Assembly (NCBI GenBank): GCA_963716855.1
Contig: CAVQUV010000021.1
Span: 1-64,000 of the forward strand
Length of the DNA: 64,000 bases
Reading direction: 5' to 3'
Source of the DNA: JAGVSZ01 sp963716855
GTDB lineage: Bacteria; Pseudomonadota; Gammaproteobacteria; Burkholderiales; SG8-39
Part shown: positions 10,262 through 19,476 of the stretch, in pieces
Position numbering within the stretch: the stretch's first letter is position 1
Layout of the letters: every line of letters begins with the position of its first letter
Made by a program: the position numbers and the translations under genes
Notes under the pieces: model-generated
Databases searched by the model: none
Seen by the model: the letters and a program-made list of their open reading frames with translations, nothing else
What the model was told of the DNA's origin: nothing

Positions 10262-10475
10262 CTAGCAGTTATAGGCACCAGCCGCGCAGCGCCGCGCCGT
10301 GCGCCGGCTGACGCCGGCAACGCTCACGGGCGTCAGCGGGCGTCCGACGACGGCCTCGGCCGGCGAGATGAAGCTGTGCACGCCCGGTATCGAGGCCCGC
10401 TCTCCGAGCTTCCAGGAAACAAAGCCCGATGATCCCCGCCAGCAGCAGGATGACAAATTTCTTCGACATGCTCAT
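10262..10475 (-). CDS. Small exported or membrane-anchored protein, one frameshift
   Basis: The start ATG overlaps the stop of the DUF2092 gene (ATGA), so the two are translationally linked. The N-terminus MSMSKKFVILLLAGIIGLCF is a hydrophobic signal or anchor segment. After one single-base shift near 10410 the frame continues PGVHSFISPAEAVVGRPLTP, then VSVAGVSRRTARRCAAGAYN and a cysteine. The VSVAGVARRTxRR pattern occurs in small proteins encoded next to DUF2092 genes in other alphaproteobacteria, which supports a real gene of about 70 residues. Function unknown; probably periplasmic. Confidence 0.6.
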
Positions 10476-11281
10476 TGTGCGGCTCCCGTCATGAAGTGCT
10501 GCGGAATATCATTGGAATCCTTGAGTTCCTTCGGCTCGACTTTTGCGGCGTTGGTTGCATTCTTGAAGCCAAAGTCGTCTGCCGCCACCTCATTTCCGGT
10601 CTTCCAGTCCCTGATCCGGAGGCTGTATTGCGGCGCCATGTCGACGAGCTTGGTGGTGATGACATATTGGCAGGGATAGGGGCGGTCCCCCTGCGCGATC
10701 CAGATCTGCCAATCGACTTCCTCGGTGCGAAAAGCGAGATAATCGCATTCGACGCCGCCGATCACGCCGCTGCCGAGATCCTTGACGTCGACCACATTGG
10801 CCATCAGCGCATCGTTGACATTGGATAGCAGCAGGTCCGCGCCGGGGAGGGGCCTGTTGTATTTGTCCCGCAACTCGTCGACCAGATGGTCGATCGTGCC
10901 GGGCACCTCGACCTGGGAATAGAGGTTTGCGTTCTTGCCGAACAGCGTCAGCGTTTTCCCGTCGAAGAGCATTTCGACATCCGCGAACCCGGCAGAGCGC
11001 GTGGCGTGGATCTTGTCGGGCCGGTTGAGCGTGACCGTGCCTGAAGCCGCCAGCGCGAGTTTCTGCTTGTCGCTGGTGACGACCTCATAGTTGACATCGT
11101 ATGCGAACGATATGGCCTTCTGCGCGGCCAGGTAGTCGGACATGGCCTTGAACAGGTTCTTGGCGTCCGTCTCGTCGGCCCTGACCTCCGACAGCGTCCC
11201 CAGCCCTGCTATCAGGGCCACCATTGCGGCGAGCATGCCGGCCGCAAAAATCTTCATCGATTTTCGGATCATCGTCTCCAT
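10472..11281 (-). CDS. DUF2092 domain periplasmic protein
   Basis: An intact frame of 269 residues. The ATG at 11281 is preceded by AGGGG and is preferred over an upstream ATG at 11353. The sequence METMIRKSMKIFAAGMLAAM opens a signal peptide with a hydrophobic core that ends near SEVRADETDAK. The mature part has AQKAISFAYDVNYEVVTSDK, IHATRSAGFADVEMLFDGKT and VECDYLAFRTEEVDWQIWIA, the pattern of DUF2092, a family of predicted periplasmic proteins whose fold resembles the lipoprotein carrier LolA. It is likely secreted to the periplasm; the ligand is unknown. It is followed by an overlapping small gene. Confidence 0.85.
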   Translation of the reverse strand: METMIRKSMKIFAAGMLAAMVALIAGLGTLSEVRADETDAKNLFKAMSDYLAAQKAISFAYDVNYEVVTSDKQKLALAASGTVTLNRPDKIHATRSAGFADVEMLFDGKTLTLFGKNANLYSQVEVPGTIDHLVDELRDKYNRPLPGADLLLSNVNDALMANVVDVKDLGSGVIGGVECDYLAFRTEEVDWQIWIAQGDRPYPCQYVITTKLVDMAPQYSLRIRDWKTGNEVAADDFGFKNATNAAKVEPKELKDSNDIPQHFMTGAAQ

Positions 11282-11467
11282 CTGAGTGCCCCTGTTTGAG
11301 GGATGTTGAAGGTATGCTTCGGATCGCTCTTGAAGGTGAGGAAGCCGTATCATGGTCGACCACTGCCCGAACGGCTATTGGACCAACGTCCAATGGACCC
11401 CTTGAGCTGGAATGGCGCGGCGCGGAAATCCCGTGGCTTCGCAAGGCTTTGGGTCGCGAGCCGGGAA

Positions 11468-12361
11468 TTAGATATTGAGCTCGACCCAGACCGGCTGATG
11501 ATCGGAGCCGTCAGCCTTCTCGTCGATCCAGGCGCGTTTGACCTTGCCGGCGAGATCGGATGTCACGAAGCCATGATCGATGCGTTTCGGCTGTTTGCCG
11601 CGCGACGCCGGAAAGGTGATGCCCTCGTTCTCCGCCATGCCGGCGAGCGTGAGCACATCGGCGAAACGGTCGGCCTCCACCAGCCGGCCATAGACAGGAT
11701 CGAGCGCGCCGACCAGCAACTCATACTCGGGCGAACGCGGCGTCATGTTGAAATCGCCCATAATAATCGCCGGGGCCGGCATGGGCGGAATTTCCGCGGC
11801 ATCGAGTTCCACCCAATCGGCCTTGAAGGCGGCTGGATCGACACTCTCGCCGACAATGACCGGGCCGCGGGCCGGCGCCGACTGCACGAACGAACGGATC
11901 TGCTCCAGCTGCCGCAAACGCTGCCGCTGCGACAGATAGGAGAGGTGGGTGTTGTAGACGCGGAGCCCGCCGCCGCGCGCCGGGATCACGGCCTCCAGCA
12001 GCGCGGCATCCTCGGCGATCTTCCCGCGCACCGGAACCTTGTCGAGGGTCAGCCGGCGCGTGGACAGGATCGGCGCGCGGGAGAGGATCATCAGGCCCAC
12101 TTGGCGCCGCCGGTTGTCGACGGTTCCATCGACAGCGACGCTGCTGCCGTCCAGATCCACCGACGGCGCATGCACCCAGCGGAATCCCGGCAGCAGGCGC
12201 GCCAGTTGCTCCGCCTGATCGCCGTGGGCGGGCCGCCAATGACGCTCCACTTCCTGCAGCAGGATGGTGTCAGCGGCGGCAACGGTGCGGGCGATGCGCG
12301 TAAGGTCGACGGTGCCGTCGCGGCCGCAGCCGAACTGAATATTGTAGCTGACGATCAGCAT
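11468..12361 (-). CDS. Endonuclease/exonuclease/phosphatase family protein
   Basis: An intact frame of 297 residues with all main motifs of the metal-dependent EEP fold: the metal-binding asparagine in MLIVSYNIQFG, the glutamate in ILLQEVERHW, YNTHLSYLSQRQR, GDFNMTPRSPEYELL and the C-terminal IDHGFVTSDL followed by SDHQPVWVEL, which supplies the catalytic aspartate-histidine pair. Such proteins hydrolyse phosphodiesters in DNA, RNA or lipids; the substrate cannot be told. No signal peptide, so cytoplasmic. The start follows the upstream hydrolase gene by nine bases, and its AGGAAA ribosome site overlaps the stop of that gene, indicating an operon. Confidence 0.9.
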   Translation of the reverse strand: MLIVSYNIQFGCGRDGTVDLTRIARTVAAADTILLQEVERHWRPAHGDQAEQLARLLPGFRWVHAPSVDLDGSSVAVDGTVDNRRRQVGLMILSRAPILSTRRLTLDKVPVRGKIAEDAALLEAVIPARGGGLRVYNTHLSYLSQRQRLRQLEQIRSFVQSAPARGPVIVGESVDPAAFKADWVELDAAEIPPMPAPAIIMGDFNMTPRSPEYELLVGALDPVYGRLVEADRFADVLTLAGMAENEGITFPASRGKQPKRIDHGFVTSDLAGKVKRAWIDEKADGSDHQPVWVELNI

Positions 12362-12370
12362 GGGATTTCC

Positions 12371-13286
12371 TCAGCGGCGCCGCTTGCGCGCCGCCGGCCG
12401 ACGCCGGCGATGCTTTTCGAGGAAACTTGTGACACGCGCCAGATACGGCTCGGCTTCCTCATACATCGGCATATGGGAGCTATTGGGGAACACCGTGATC
12501 TCCGCGTCGGGCAAGGCGCGCTGCATGCGCATGGCGCAGAGCGGCGTCATCTCGTCATGCTGGCCGCACATCACCAGCGACGGCACGGTGATGCGGTGCA
12601 TGTCGGGGATGCGGTTCCAATCCTTGAGGTTGCCGATATAGAGGAACTCATTCGGCCCCTGCATTTCCATGTAGGGATCCATGTTCCAGTCCTTCAGCGA
12701 CGCCATCGCCGATTTGGGCCAGTCGTCCAGCCGCAGCACATGGCGGTAATTGAGAACGGTGATGGCCGCCATATAGGCCGGATGATCGAACCGCCTGATA
12801 GCCTCGAAGCGCTGCATCATGGCGACCGTTTCCGGTCCGAGCGCGGCGCGCAGGTGGTTTAGTTCGCTGACCAGATGGGGCATGTCGCCGCACGTGCTGG
12901 AGAGGATCAGCGAGCGGATCGAGCCCAGATAGGTGAGCGCGAATTCGATACTGAGCCAGCCGCCCCAGGAATGGCCCAGCAGATGCACCGGCGGCAGCTC
13001 GAGGGCGCGCAGCACGGTTTCCACCTCCTCCACATAGCGGGAGATGCTCCACAGGCTCTTGTCCTTCGGCTTGTCGGAACGGCCGCAGCCCAGCTGGTCA
13101 TAGGTGACGACCCGGAAGCCCCGCTCGGCGAGGGCGATCAGCGGATCACGCAGATAATCGCACGGCAAGCCCCGGACCGCCGTTGAGCAGGAACAGCACG
13201 TCGTCGCCCGCGCCATAGCTATAGGTGACGACGTTGTAGCCATCGACTTTCACCCGGCGGATCGTGGGCTTAGGCGCTCTTGGCAT
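12371..13286 (-). CDS. Alpha/beta hydrolase, proline iminopeptidase-like
   Basis: An S33-family hydrolase related to proline iminopeptidase, which removes N-terminal proline from peptides. The start at 13286 (MPRAPKPTIRRVKVDGYNVV) has AGGGAG upstream. The oxyanion motif NGGPG is read just before a one-base insertion near 13165. After it come VVTYDQLGCGRSDKP, the nucleophile elbow LGHSWGGWLSIEFAL, the acid region LVMCGQHDEMTP and the histidine in FPNSSHMPMYEE. The basic tail EKHRRRRPAARKRRR is unusual. It is the first gene of a pair with the EEP nuclease. Substrate specificity in this family varies widely. Confidence 0.85.
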
Positions 13287-13363
13287 TGTCGAGGCTCCCT
13301 CTGTGCTCCCCTTTGCGGCCGGACTCGGTGTACTGCGAGCCCTCGCCCGACTCCATTAGATCA

Positions 13364-13377
13364 ATTGGTCTGCCAAT
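13364..13377. promoter_or_regulatory. Short dyad ATTGG-TCTG-CCAAT, possible operator
   Basis: A perfect 5-bp inverted repeat, ATTGGTCTGCCAAT, lies in the 147-base divergent gap between the iminopeptidase-like gene and the HAD gene. It resembles half-sites used by GntR/FadR-type regulators, but no such regulator is encoded nearby and a dyad this short can arise by chance. Confidence 0.25.
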
Positions 13378-13433
13378 CATCAATGACGCGGCCATTGAAT
13401 GTGGCAGGGGAATCGGCTTTCCTCGCCGTCTCC

Positions 13434-14237
13434 ATGCTGCCTCTGGAACAATTTCCCCTTGCCGCACGCCGTGCCGTTACCGGTGTCTTCGCCGATATCG
13501 ACGACACGCTGACCACGGATGGGCGGCTGACCGCCGACGCCTATGGCGCCATGCAGCGGCTGAAGGATGCCGGATTTCTGGTCATCCCCATCACCGGGCG
13601 CCCCGCCGGATGGTGCGATCACATTGCGCGCATGTGGCCGGTGGATGCGGTGGTGGGCGAGAACGGCGCGTTCTACTTCCGCTATGACGCGGCGGCGCGA
13701 AAGCTGCAGAAGCGCTTCCTGATGGACGAGGCGACGCGCGCCGCCAATCGCGCGCGGCTGATCGCGGTGCGCGACCGCATCCTGAAGGAAGTACCGGGCG
13801 CCGGCATCGCCTCGGACCAGCTCTACCGCGAGGCCGACCTCGCCATCGATTTCTGCGAGGACGTGCCGCCTCTTTCCGACGAGGCGATCGACCGCATCGT
13901 GCAGATCTTCGAGGAGAGCGGCGCCACGGCCAAGGTCAGCTCCATCCACGTCAACGGCTGGTTCGGCAGCTATGACAAGCTGGGCATGACCAAGACCTTG
14001 ATGCGGGAAGCGTTCGGCCTCGATCTCGAGGCACAACGGGAAAGCTTCGTTTTCGCGGGCGACTCGCCGAACGATCAGCCGATGTTCGCCTATTTTCCCC
14101 ACGCGGTCGGCGTCGCCAATGTGGCGGATTTGATGGACCGCATTTCGTCGCCGCCGGCCTATGTCACCCGCGCCCGCGGCGGCGCCGGATTCGCCGAACT
14201 GGCCGACCTGCTGATCGCCGCGCGGGCGTCGCGCTGA
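13434..14237 (+). CDS. HAD superfamily IIB hydrolase
   Basis: Predicted phosphatase, about 267 residues from the chosen start. Motif I VFADIDDTLTTDGRL carries the nucleophilic aspartate, motif II is in VIPITGRPAGWCDHIA, a lysine lies in GMTKTLMREAF and motif IV is FVFAGDSPNDQPMFAYF. The large cap between motifs II and III is of the IIB type seen in sucrose-phosphate and mannosyl-3-phosphoglycerate phosphatases. Substrate unknown. ATG 13434 gives MLPLEQFPLAARRAV; an in-frame ATG at 13383 would add 17 residues. Neither has a clear ribosome site. It precedes the RlmM-like gene by 10 bases. Confidence 0.85.
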   Translation: MLPLEQFPLAARRAVTGVFADIDDTLTTDGRLTADAYGAMQRLKDAGFLVIPITGRPAGWCDHIARMWPVDAVVGENGAFYFRYDAAARKLQKRFLMDEATRAANRARLIAVRDRILKEVPGAGIASDQLYREADLAIDFCEDVPPLSDEAIDRIVQIFEESGATAKVSSIHVNGWFGSYDKLGMTKTLMREAFGLDLEAQRESFVFAGDSPNDQPMFAYFPHAVGVANVADLMDRISSPPAYVTRARGGAGFAELADLLIAARASR

Positions 14238-14247
14238 TCGCGCGGCC

Positions 14248-15169
14248 ATGGGCGGGCCCGCGCGCATTCGAACCGGCTATCTGGCCGCTGAGGGATTCGA
14301 GTCGCAGCTCGAGCAGGAATTGGGGCGCGCAAACATTCACGAGCGCCATGGACGCCTGTTTCTCGTCGACGGCCCGGCGCGGCCGGCGGCCTGGGCGGCG
14401 AACATCTGGTACGATCCCCAGGAGGTCGCGTTCGACTCCATATCGCAAGCGGCGGCGGCGCTGCGGGCGATGCAGCGCAACTGGGCGCTCTATCCCCATC
14501 GGTTGCACCGGCGCGCCAGCCTGATCCAGGACAAGCTGCCCCATGTAAGCGCGAAGCCTTTGGCTTTTCCCGCGCCGTTGCCGAAGGCGCCGCTGGGTTC
14601 CTGGACATTGCTGGATGCCAACCGGCTGCTGGCGGCGCCGCGCTGCGCCAGCGCCTTTGCCAACGGCGCCGTCGAATTTGTCGAGAACAAGTCCGCGCCG
14701 CCGAACCGCGCCTATCTCAAGCTGTGGGAAGCGCTGACCCTGATCGAGCGGCGGCCGCAGAGCGGCGAGCTTTGCCTGGATCTGGGCGCCAGCCCCGGCG
14801 GGTGGAGTTGGGTGCTGCAATCCCTGGGAGCGCAGGTCATCGCCATCGATCGCGCGCCGCTCGACCCGGATATCGCAGCGCTGCCGGGCATCGAGTATCG
14901 CAGCGCGAGCGCCTTTGCGCTGGAGCCGCGGGACATCGGGCCGGTGGATTGGCTGTGCAGCGATATCGTCTGTTATCCGGGAAAACTGCTGGAGCTGGTC
15001 AATCGCTGGCTGGAGTCAGGGCTGGTGCGCAATTTCGTCTGCACGCATCAAGTTCCAGGGCGATACAGACCATGCCGCCGCCGCGCCGTTCGCGGCGATC
15101 CCCGGCAGCCGCCTGATGCATCTGCATCACAACAAGCATGAGCTGACCTGGGTGCGACTAGCGACCTAG
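14248..15169 (+). CDS. RlmM-like rRNA 2-prime-O-methyltransferase, one frameshift
   Basis: A SAM-dependent methyltransferase of the FtsJ/RlmM group, probably acting on 23S rRNA. The N-terminal region (YLAAEGFESQLEQELGRANI) resembles the THUMP-like part. The catalytic Rossmann domain has RAYLKLWEAL (first catalytic lysine), CLDLGASPGGWSWVLQSLGA for SAM, DWLCSDIVCYP (catalytic aspartate) and, after a one-base insertion near 15045, CTIKFQGDTDHAAA with the second lysine, then SRLMHLHHNKHELTWVRLAT to the stop. This gives the K-D-K-E-type tetrad layout. Its 3' end overlaps the end of the convergent potC-like gene by four bases. Confidence 0.8.
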
Positions 15170-15969
15170 CCGGTGCGGCGGTTGCGCAGCACCCAGATGA
15201 CGAAATAGCCGCCGAACAGCAGCAGACCGGCGCCCACCGTGGACACGGTGCCCAGCACCGGCACGCCCGGCGTATAGCCCGCGACCATCTTGGCGTAGAG
15301 ATACTCCGGCACGGTGGTATCGGCCCCGGTGGTGAACAGCGACAGCGGGAAGTTGCCCCAGGACAGCAGGAAGGCGAACAGGCAGCCGGAGAAGATGCCG
15401 GGCCACAGCACCGGGAGCGTCACTTCCTGAAGCACCTGCCAGCGGTTGGCGCCGAGATCGTAGGCGGCCTCCTCCAGCGCCGGATCGAAGCTGTAGACCT
15501 GGATGGAGATCACCAGGGTCACCACGGGCACGACCCACACCAGATGGGCGAACACGGCCGTCGCCCAGGACATCTGCAAGCCCAACGCGTTGAACCACAA
15601 CAGCAGCGCCAGCCCCAGCACCGACTGCGGGAAGAAGATCGGCAGCAGCACGAGCTTCTGATAGACCGACCGGCCGCGCCAATCGTAGCGGGCAAAGGCC
15701 AGGGCCCCGAAGAAGGCGATGACCACCGAGATGAAGGTGACCAGGAAGGCGATCAGCAGCGAGGTCTGCAGGAGCTGATGGATCTCGATGGAGTTGAAGG
15801 TCTTCTGGTACCAGCTCAGGCTCCAGTTCGGCACGGGGAAGAGGAAGTATCGGCTGGCGCCGAACGAGGCGATGGCGCCGCAGATGGTGGGCAGATACAG
15901 GAACGCGGCGATGGCCAGCGCCCAAACCCAGAGCAGCGCCGCCATGCGGCGGGATGTGTGTCCGGTCAC
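15166..15969 (-). CDS. potC: ABC transporter permease, PotC-like
   Basis: An intact 267-residue inner-membrane permease of the spermidine/putrescine importer type. About six helices are visible, from LWVWALAIAAFLYLPTICGA to VGAGLLLFGGYFVIWVL. The EAA loop DLGANRWQVLQEVTLPVLWP, which docks onto the ATPase, is well conserved. It is the last gene in an operon of binding protein, ATPase, PotB and PotC, three bases after potB. The actual substrate could be a polyamine or a related amine or opine; sequence alone does not decide. Confidence 0.88.
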   Translation of the reverse strand: MTGHTSRRMAALLWVWALAIAAFLYLPTICGAIASFGASRYFLFPVPNWSLSWYQKTFNSIEIHQLLQTSLLIAFLVTFISVVIAFFGALAFARYDWRGRSVYQKLVLLPIFFPQSVLGLALLLWFNALGLQMSWATAVFAHLVWVVPVVTLVISIQVYSFDPALEEAAYDLGANRWQVLQEVTLPVLWPGIFSGCLFAFLLSWGNFPLSLFTTGADTTVPEYLYAKMVAGYTPGVPVLGTVSTVGAGLLLFGGYFVIWVLRNRRTG

Positions 15970-15972
15970 GGC

Positions 15973-16837
15973 CTATCCCCGCTTCAGGATGCGATCGAGA
16001 TCGAAGCGGCGCAGCACCAACAGCACCAAGACACCCGACCACCAGCATCAGCAGCACCGCCAGCGCCGCACCCAGGGGCCAGTTCTGCGCGTAGGTGAAG
16101 GCGATTTCGATATCGTGGACGATGGGGATCACCGATTGACCGCCCAGGATCTTCGCCTCGGCGATGGCGCCCATGGCCAGGACGAAGGTGAGCAGGCAGC
16201 CGATGATCAGGCCCGGCATCGCCAGCGGCAGCTCGACCTCATAGAACACCTGCCACCGGTTGGCGCCGAGATCGGCGGCGGCTTCGACGGTTTCCCGCGG
16301 CACCATGGACACGCCCAGGGTCATGGGAAACAGCATGAACGGCAGATAGACGTACACCATCCCGAAGACCGTCATCGCCGGCGTGAACAGCCAGCTATCC
16401 GGCTCGATGCCGAACAGATGCTTGAGCGTGCCCAGGAGCACGCCGTTCTTGATGAAGAACAGGATCCAGCCATAGAGCCGGAGATTCTCCGAAACGAAGA
16501 GCGGCAGCACGAGGACGAGCGTGACGGCGTTCGCCCATCTGCCGAACACTTTCGCCAGCCCATAGGCGAGCGGATAGCAGAGCAGCGCCAGGATCACGAC
16601 CGTGATGGTGGCCAGGGCGAGCGACCAGGCGAACGACTGATAGAACGTCTCGGCGAATATCGTCCGGTAGTTCTCCAGGCCGGGCATCTGCCACAGCGAG
16701 AAAGTGCGCGGGGGTGCAAAGCTGAACGCGATAACCGCCAGCAAGGGCGCGGCGAAGCCGATCAGCAGCAGCGCCAGCAGCGGCAGCGCATGGCGCCGCC
16801 CGGGGACGAACCAGCGCGCAAGCCTGTCCGGATTCAT
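15973..16837 (-). CDS. potB: ABC transporter permease, PotB-like, one frameshift
   Basis: The second permease of the importer. It starts MNPDRLARWFVPGRRHALPL at 16837, five bases after the ATPase stop. Its large first periplasmic loop (SFAPPRTFSLWQMPGLENYR) and the EAA loop DLGANRWQVFYEVELPLAMP are typical of PotB. A one-base insertion near 16035 breaks the last helix; removing it gives VVGVLVLLVLRRFDLDRILK to a stop at 15973. About 287 residues. Without the correction the reading frame runs on into potC and creates a false fusion. Confidence 0.87.
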
Positions 16838-16842
16838 TGCAC

Positions 16843-17907
16843 TCAATCCGCCACGAGCATGCTGTCGGCGGCGTTCCAGCCGATCAGCACGTCGTCGTCG
16901 CGGCGGCCGCCGATCATCTGCTGCCGCAGCGTCTCCACCACAAAAACATGCTCGCCCACGCGCACCTGGAACTGGATCCGGCTGCCAAGCGCGTATTCGT
17001 TGTAGACGCGGCCGCGCACGTGGTTTTCGGTCTGGTCCGCCTTGATCAGGAAGCGCACCGATTCCGGCCGCACCACCAGATAGCCGGACGTGAAGTTCGG
17101 CGGCAGCCGCGGCGGCACGAAGCTGCCGGGAATGGCGTTGGAAACCAGGCGCCCATCGGCCTGGAGGTGCACGTCGAAGACATTCACCTCGCCCATGAAT
17201 TCCGAGACGAACTTGTCCTGGGGCTGGGTGTAGATCTGCTCCGGCGAGCCGATCTGCACCAGCCGCCCGCCGCGCATGACGCCGATGCGGTCGCTCATCA
17301 CCATCGCCTCTTCCAGGCTGTGGGTGATGTAGATGAAGGTCTTGCCGGTTTCCCGGTGGATGTCCTTGAGCTCCTTCTCCAGCGTTTTGCGCAGCTTGTA
17401 GTCGATGGCGGAGAGCGGCTCGTCGAAGAACAGAACCTGCGGATCGTAGGCCAGCGCCCGCGCCAAGGCGACGCGCTGCCGCTCGCCGCCGGAACAGCGC
17501 GTCACCGGCTTGTCGTAGTAGCCCTCCGGCAGGCGCAACTGGTGCATCAATTGCACCGCCCGGTTCCTGCGGACGGCCGGATCGACGCCGCGGATCTTCA
17601 GCGGAAACTCGATATTCTGGCCGACGGTACGGTGGGGAAACAGGGCCAGCGATTGGAAGACCATGCAGGTGGGCCGCTGGTTCGCCGGCATGTCGTTGAT
17701 GCGCTTGCCGCGCAGGAGGATGTCGCCGCTGCTCGGCGTTTCCATGCCCGCCAGCATGCGCAGCAGCGTGGTCTTGCCGCATCCGGATGGCCCGACGATG
17801 GTGAAGAACTCACCTTCGGCCACCTCGAGATCGACGCGATCGACGGCTGCCAGCTGGCCAAAATTTTTTGTGAGCCCGCGAAGCTGCAGGATTGGTTGTT
17901 GATTCAT
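16843..17907 (-). CDS. potA: ABC transporter ATP-binding protein, PotA-like
   Basis: An intact 354-residue ATPase of the importer. Walker A GPSGCGKTT is at residues 39-47, the Q-loop is in CMVFQSLALFPH, the signature is CSGGERQRVALARAL and Walker B is VLFFDEPLSAIDYKL. The usual signature and D-loop read LSGGQ and SALD, so CSGGE and SAID are mild deviations. The switch is YITHSLEEAM. The C-terminal part with GYLVVRPESVRFLI and VRGRVYNEYALGSRIQFQVR is the TOBE domain of polyamine-type importers. It lies downstream of the binding-protein gene, separated by a terminator-like hairpin. Confidence 0.9.
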   Translation of the reverse strand: MNQQPILQLRGLTKNFGQLAAVDRVDLEVAEGEFFTIVGPSGCGKTTLLRMLAGMETPSSGDILLRGKRINDMPANQRPTCMVFQSLALFPHRTVGQNIEFPLKIRGVDPAVRRNRAVQLMHQLRLPEGYYDKPVTRCSGGERQRVALARALAYDPQVLFFDEPLSAIDYKLRKTLEKELKDIHRETGKTFIYITHSLEEAMVMSDRIGVMRGGRLVQIGSPEQIYTQPQDKFVSEFMGEVNVFDVHLQADGRLVSNAIPGSFVPPRLPPNFTSGYLVVRPESVRFLIKADQTENHVRGRVYNEYALGSRIQFQVRVGEHVFVVETLRQQMIGGRRDDDVLIGWNAADSMLVAD

Positions 17908-17970
17908 GGCCCAATCAATCGTTGCGACTGCATACGGCGGGACGGCAGCCGGTCAGCGTGGAGAAAAAAT

Positions 17971-18019
17971 CGGGCCCTCATGGCCGAAGTATCGTTCGGA
18001 GAATTCCGATGAGGGCCCG
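17971..18019 (-). terminator. Intrinsic terminator or attenuator between binding-protein and ATPase genes
   Basis: On the minus strand an 11-bp GC-rich stem (CGGGCCCTCAT paired with ATGAGGGCCCG) with a 27-base loop that has its own small hairpin (CCGAA/TTCGG) is followed directly by a run of six T at 17964-17969. This is a rho-independent terminator layout. Its place after the binding-protein gene and before the potA-like gene would lower expression of the membrane complex relative to the binding protein. Confidence 0.75.
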
Positions 18020-18041
18020 CCGATGATATCCGTACTGGGTC

Positions 18042-19220
18042 TCAGCCGCCGGAGGCCGCGCGCTTGGCGGCGGTCATCAAATCCAGCAGCTTCGTGTAAT
18101 CCGGCGGGATGTCGTACTCGTAGGAGAGCGCCATCTCTTCTTCCAGGCTGTCCCACTGAATCGCGTCCAACTCATCCGCGGTGAATCGGTTGAAGCATTC
18201 CGGGTTGCCCATCTGAGCCACGGGGTTGAACGTGCCCTCGGCGAAGGCCACGACGTGCGCGGTTTCGGGCTGCTGGACGTATTCGAGGAATTGGGGTGCG
18301 AGGGGCGAAAGCTGAGGATTGTTGACGGTCGACGTGACCTCGATCCAGGAGACGCCGCCCTTGCCGTCGATCGGTCCCTTGCGGGGCGTGATGCCGCGGA
18401 TGTTCTTGTTGCCGTCGGCGCGGGCGGGAGACGCGCTGTAAGTGCCGCCGGTCATGTGGAAGTCGATCTCGCCCGACACCAGCGCCTGATTCATGGTCGC
18501 GATATCGCCCACAAGCTTGGCGCCCTTGAACACACGATTGGCGGCTTCGGTGAACGCGGCGATCTGCGCTTCGGTATGTTCGACAAACGGATTGAAGCCC
18601 GCGATCAGGCAGATATTGAAGACGTTCCAATCGTCCGATTCGAGGATGCCATACTTGCCCGCATTGGCGGCATCGTTCCAAAGGTCCCACCCCTGGTCCT
18701 CGGCTGTCTGGCGGCTGATCTTGTCGGTGTTCACCACAAAGCTGTACGGGCCGAAGCGCTGGCACATTCCCAGCAGTTCCTTGCCGTCATCGCTCATCGC
18801 CCACCGGTAGGGCGGCTTGAAGGCCGGCAGCATCTTTTCGAAATAGGGCTCGAAATGGGCGCGGTCGAGCGGCTTGATCAGGCCTTCGGGATGCATGACC
18901 TTGCGCGCCCAGGGATTGTTCACATTGATCAGGTCCCACACATTGGTCTCGCCGGCCCGCAAACGATCGATCATGGTGGGATCGTTGGTGAGCGACTCTG
19001 CCTTCACCGTCGCGCTCTTGGCGCTCCGAAAGGGATCCAGCACCTGGGCGCTGTTGTAGCCCTCCCAGCACAGGATGTTCATTTCGGTTTCGCGGGCCGC
19101 CTGTGCGGACCCGGCAAAGCCGGTGCCCACGGCGGCAACCGCCGCGGCAGCGCCCGTGGACTTCAGGAACTGACGGCGCGAGGCCATAAGCTGGAACTGG
19201 GCTGACTTGATCGGGCTCAT
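18042..19220 (-). CDS. potD: ABC transporter substrate-binding protein, PotD-like, Tat signal
   Basis: An intact periplasmic binding protein. The first 45 residues hold a twin-arginine signal (SRRQFLKSTG, arginines at residues 15-16), a hydrophobic core AAAAVAAVGTGFAG and a cleavage site near AQAARETEM. The mature protein has MNILCWEGYN, NVWDLINVNNPW and an extended tail, as in family 1 extracellular solute-binding proteins of the spermidine/putrescine type. A Tat signal implies folding before export. A shorter start at MASRRQF (19187) is possible. It is the first gene of the importer operon; a 256-base gap divergent from the microcompartment locus holds its promoter. Confidence 0.85.
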   Translation of the reverse strand: MSPIKSAQFQLMASRRQFLKSTGAAAAVAAVGTGFAGSAQAARETEMNILCWEGYNSAQVLDPFRSAKSATVKAESLTNDPTMIDRLRAGETNVWDLINVNNPWARKVMHPEGLIKPLDRAHFEPYFEKMLPAFKPPYRWAMSDDGKELLGMCQRFGPYSFVVNTDKISRQTAEDQGWDLWNDAANAGKYGILESDDWNVFNICLIAGFNPFVEHTEAQIAAFTEAANRVFKGAKLVGDIATMNQALVSGEIDFHMTGGTYSASPARADGNKNIRGITPRKGPIDGKGGVSWIEVTSTVNNPQLSPLAPQFLEYVQQPETAHVVAFAEGTFNPVAQMGNPECFNRFTADELDAIQWDSLEEEMALSYEYDIPPDYTKLLDLMTAAKRAASGG

Positions 19221-19476
19221 TTGTCTTCCTTCTCCCTGTCTGATCGTTGAACTCGGCTTAGTCCTGCCGGTCTTCGGATTCTATAGCCTAGCGACGCGGC
19301 GATGCGCCCGCCAGACGGTTTGCGGTCATTGTCCGGGCAGGTTTGGCGGCGTCAAGGGCGGGGACTGACGTTGTCATCAACTGTCAAATATCCGCTCCCC
19401 CGGGTCAAGACACTAAACCGGCCTCCGGCGATGCTGGCGGATTGGCGGCTCCCGGCAGTTCGGGACCGCACTTGCA

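Noticed and set aside
11303..12862. A 519-codon plus-strand frame.
   Set aside because: It is the antisense of the intact EEP and hydrolase genes, with a histidine- and arginine-rich composition typical of high-GC shadow frames.
15158..17782. A minus-strand open frame of 874 codons that looks like a giant ABC fusion.
   Set aside because: It joins parts of three genes in mixed frames. Only the middle (PotB-like) is in its true frame; the rest is out-of-frame reading caused by a one-base insertion near 16035. The intact PotA and PotC frames are separate.
16837..19205. Long plus-strand frames opposite the PotA and PotD genes.
   Set aside because: They are shadows of intact minus-strand genes and lack any family motif or ribosome site.
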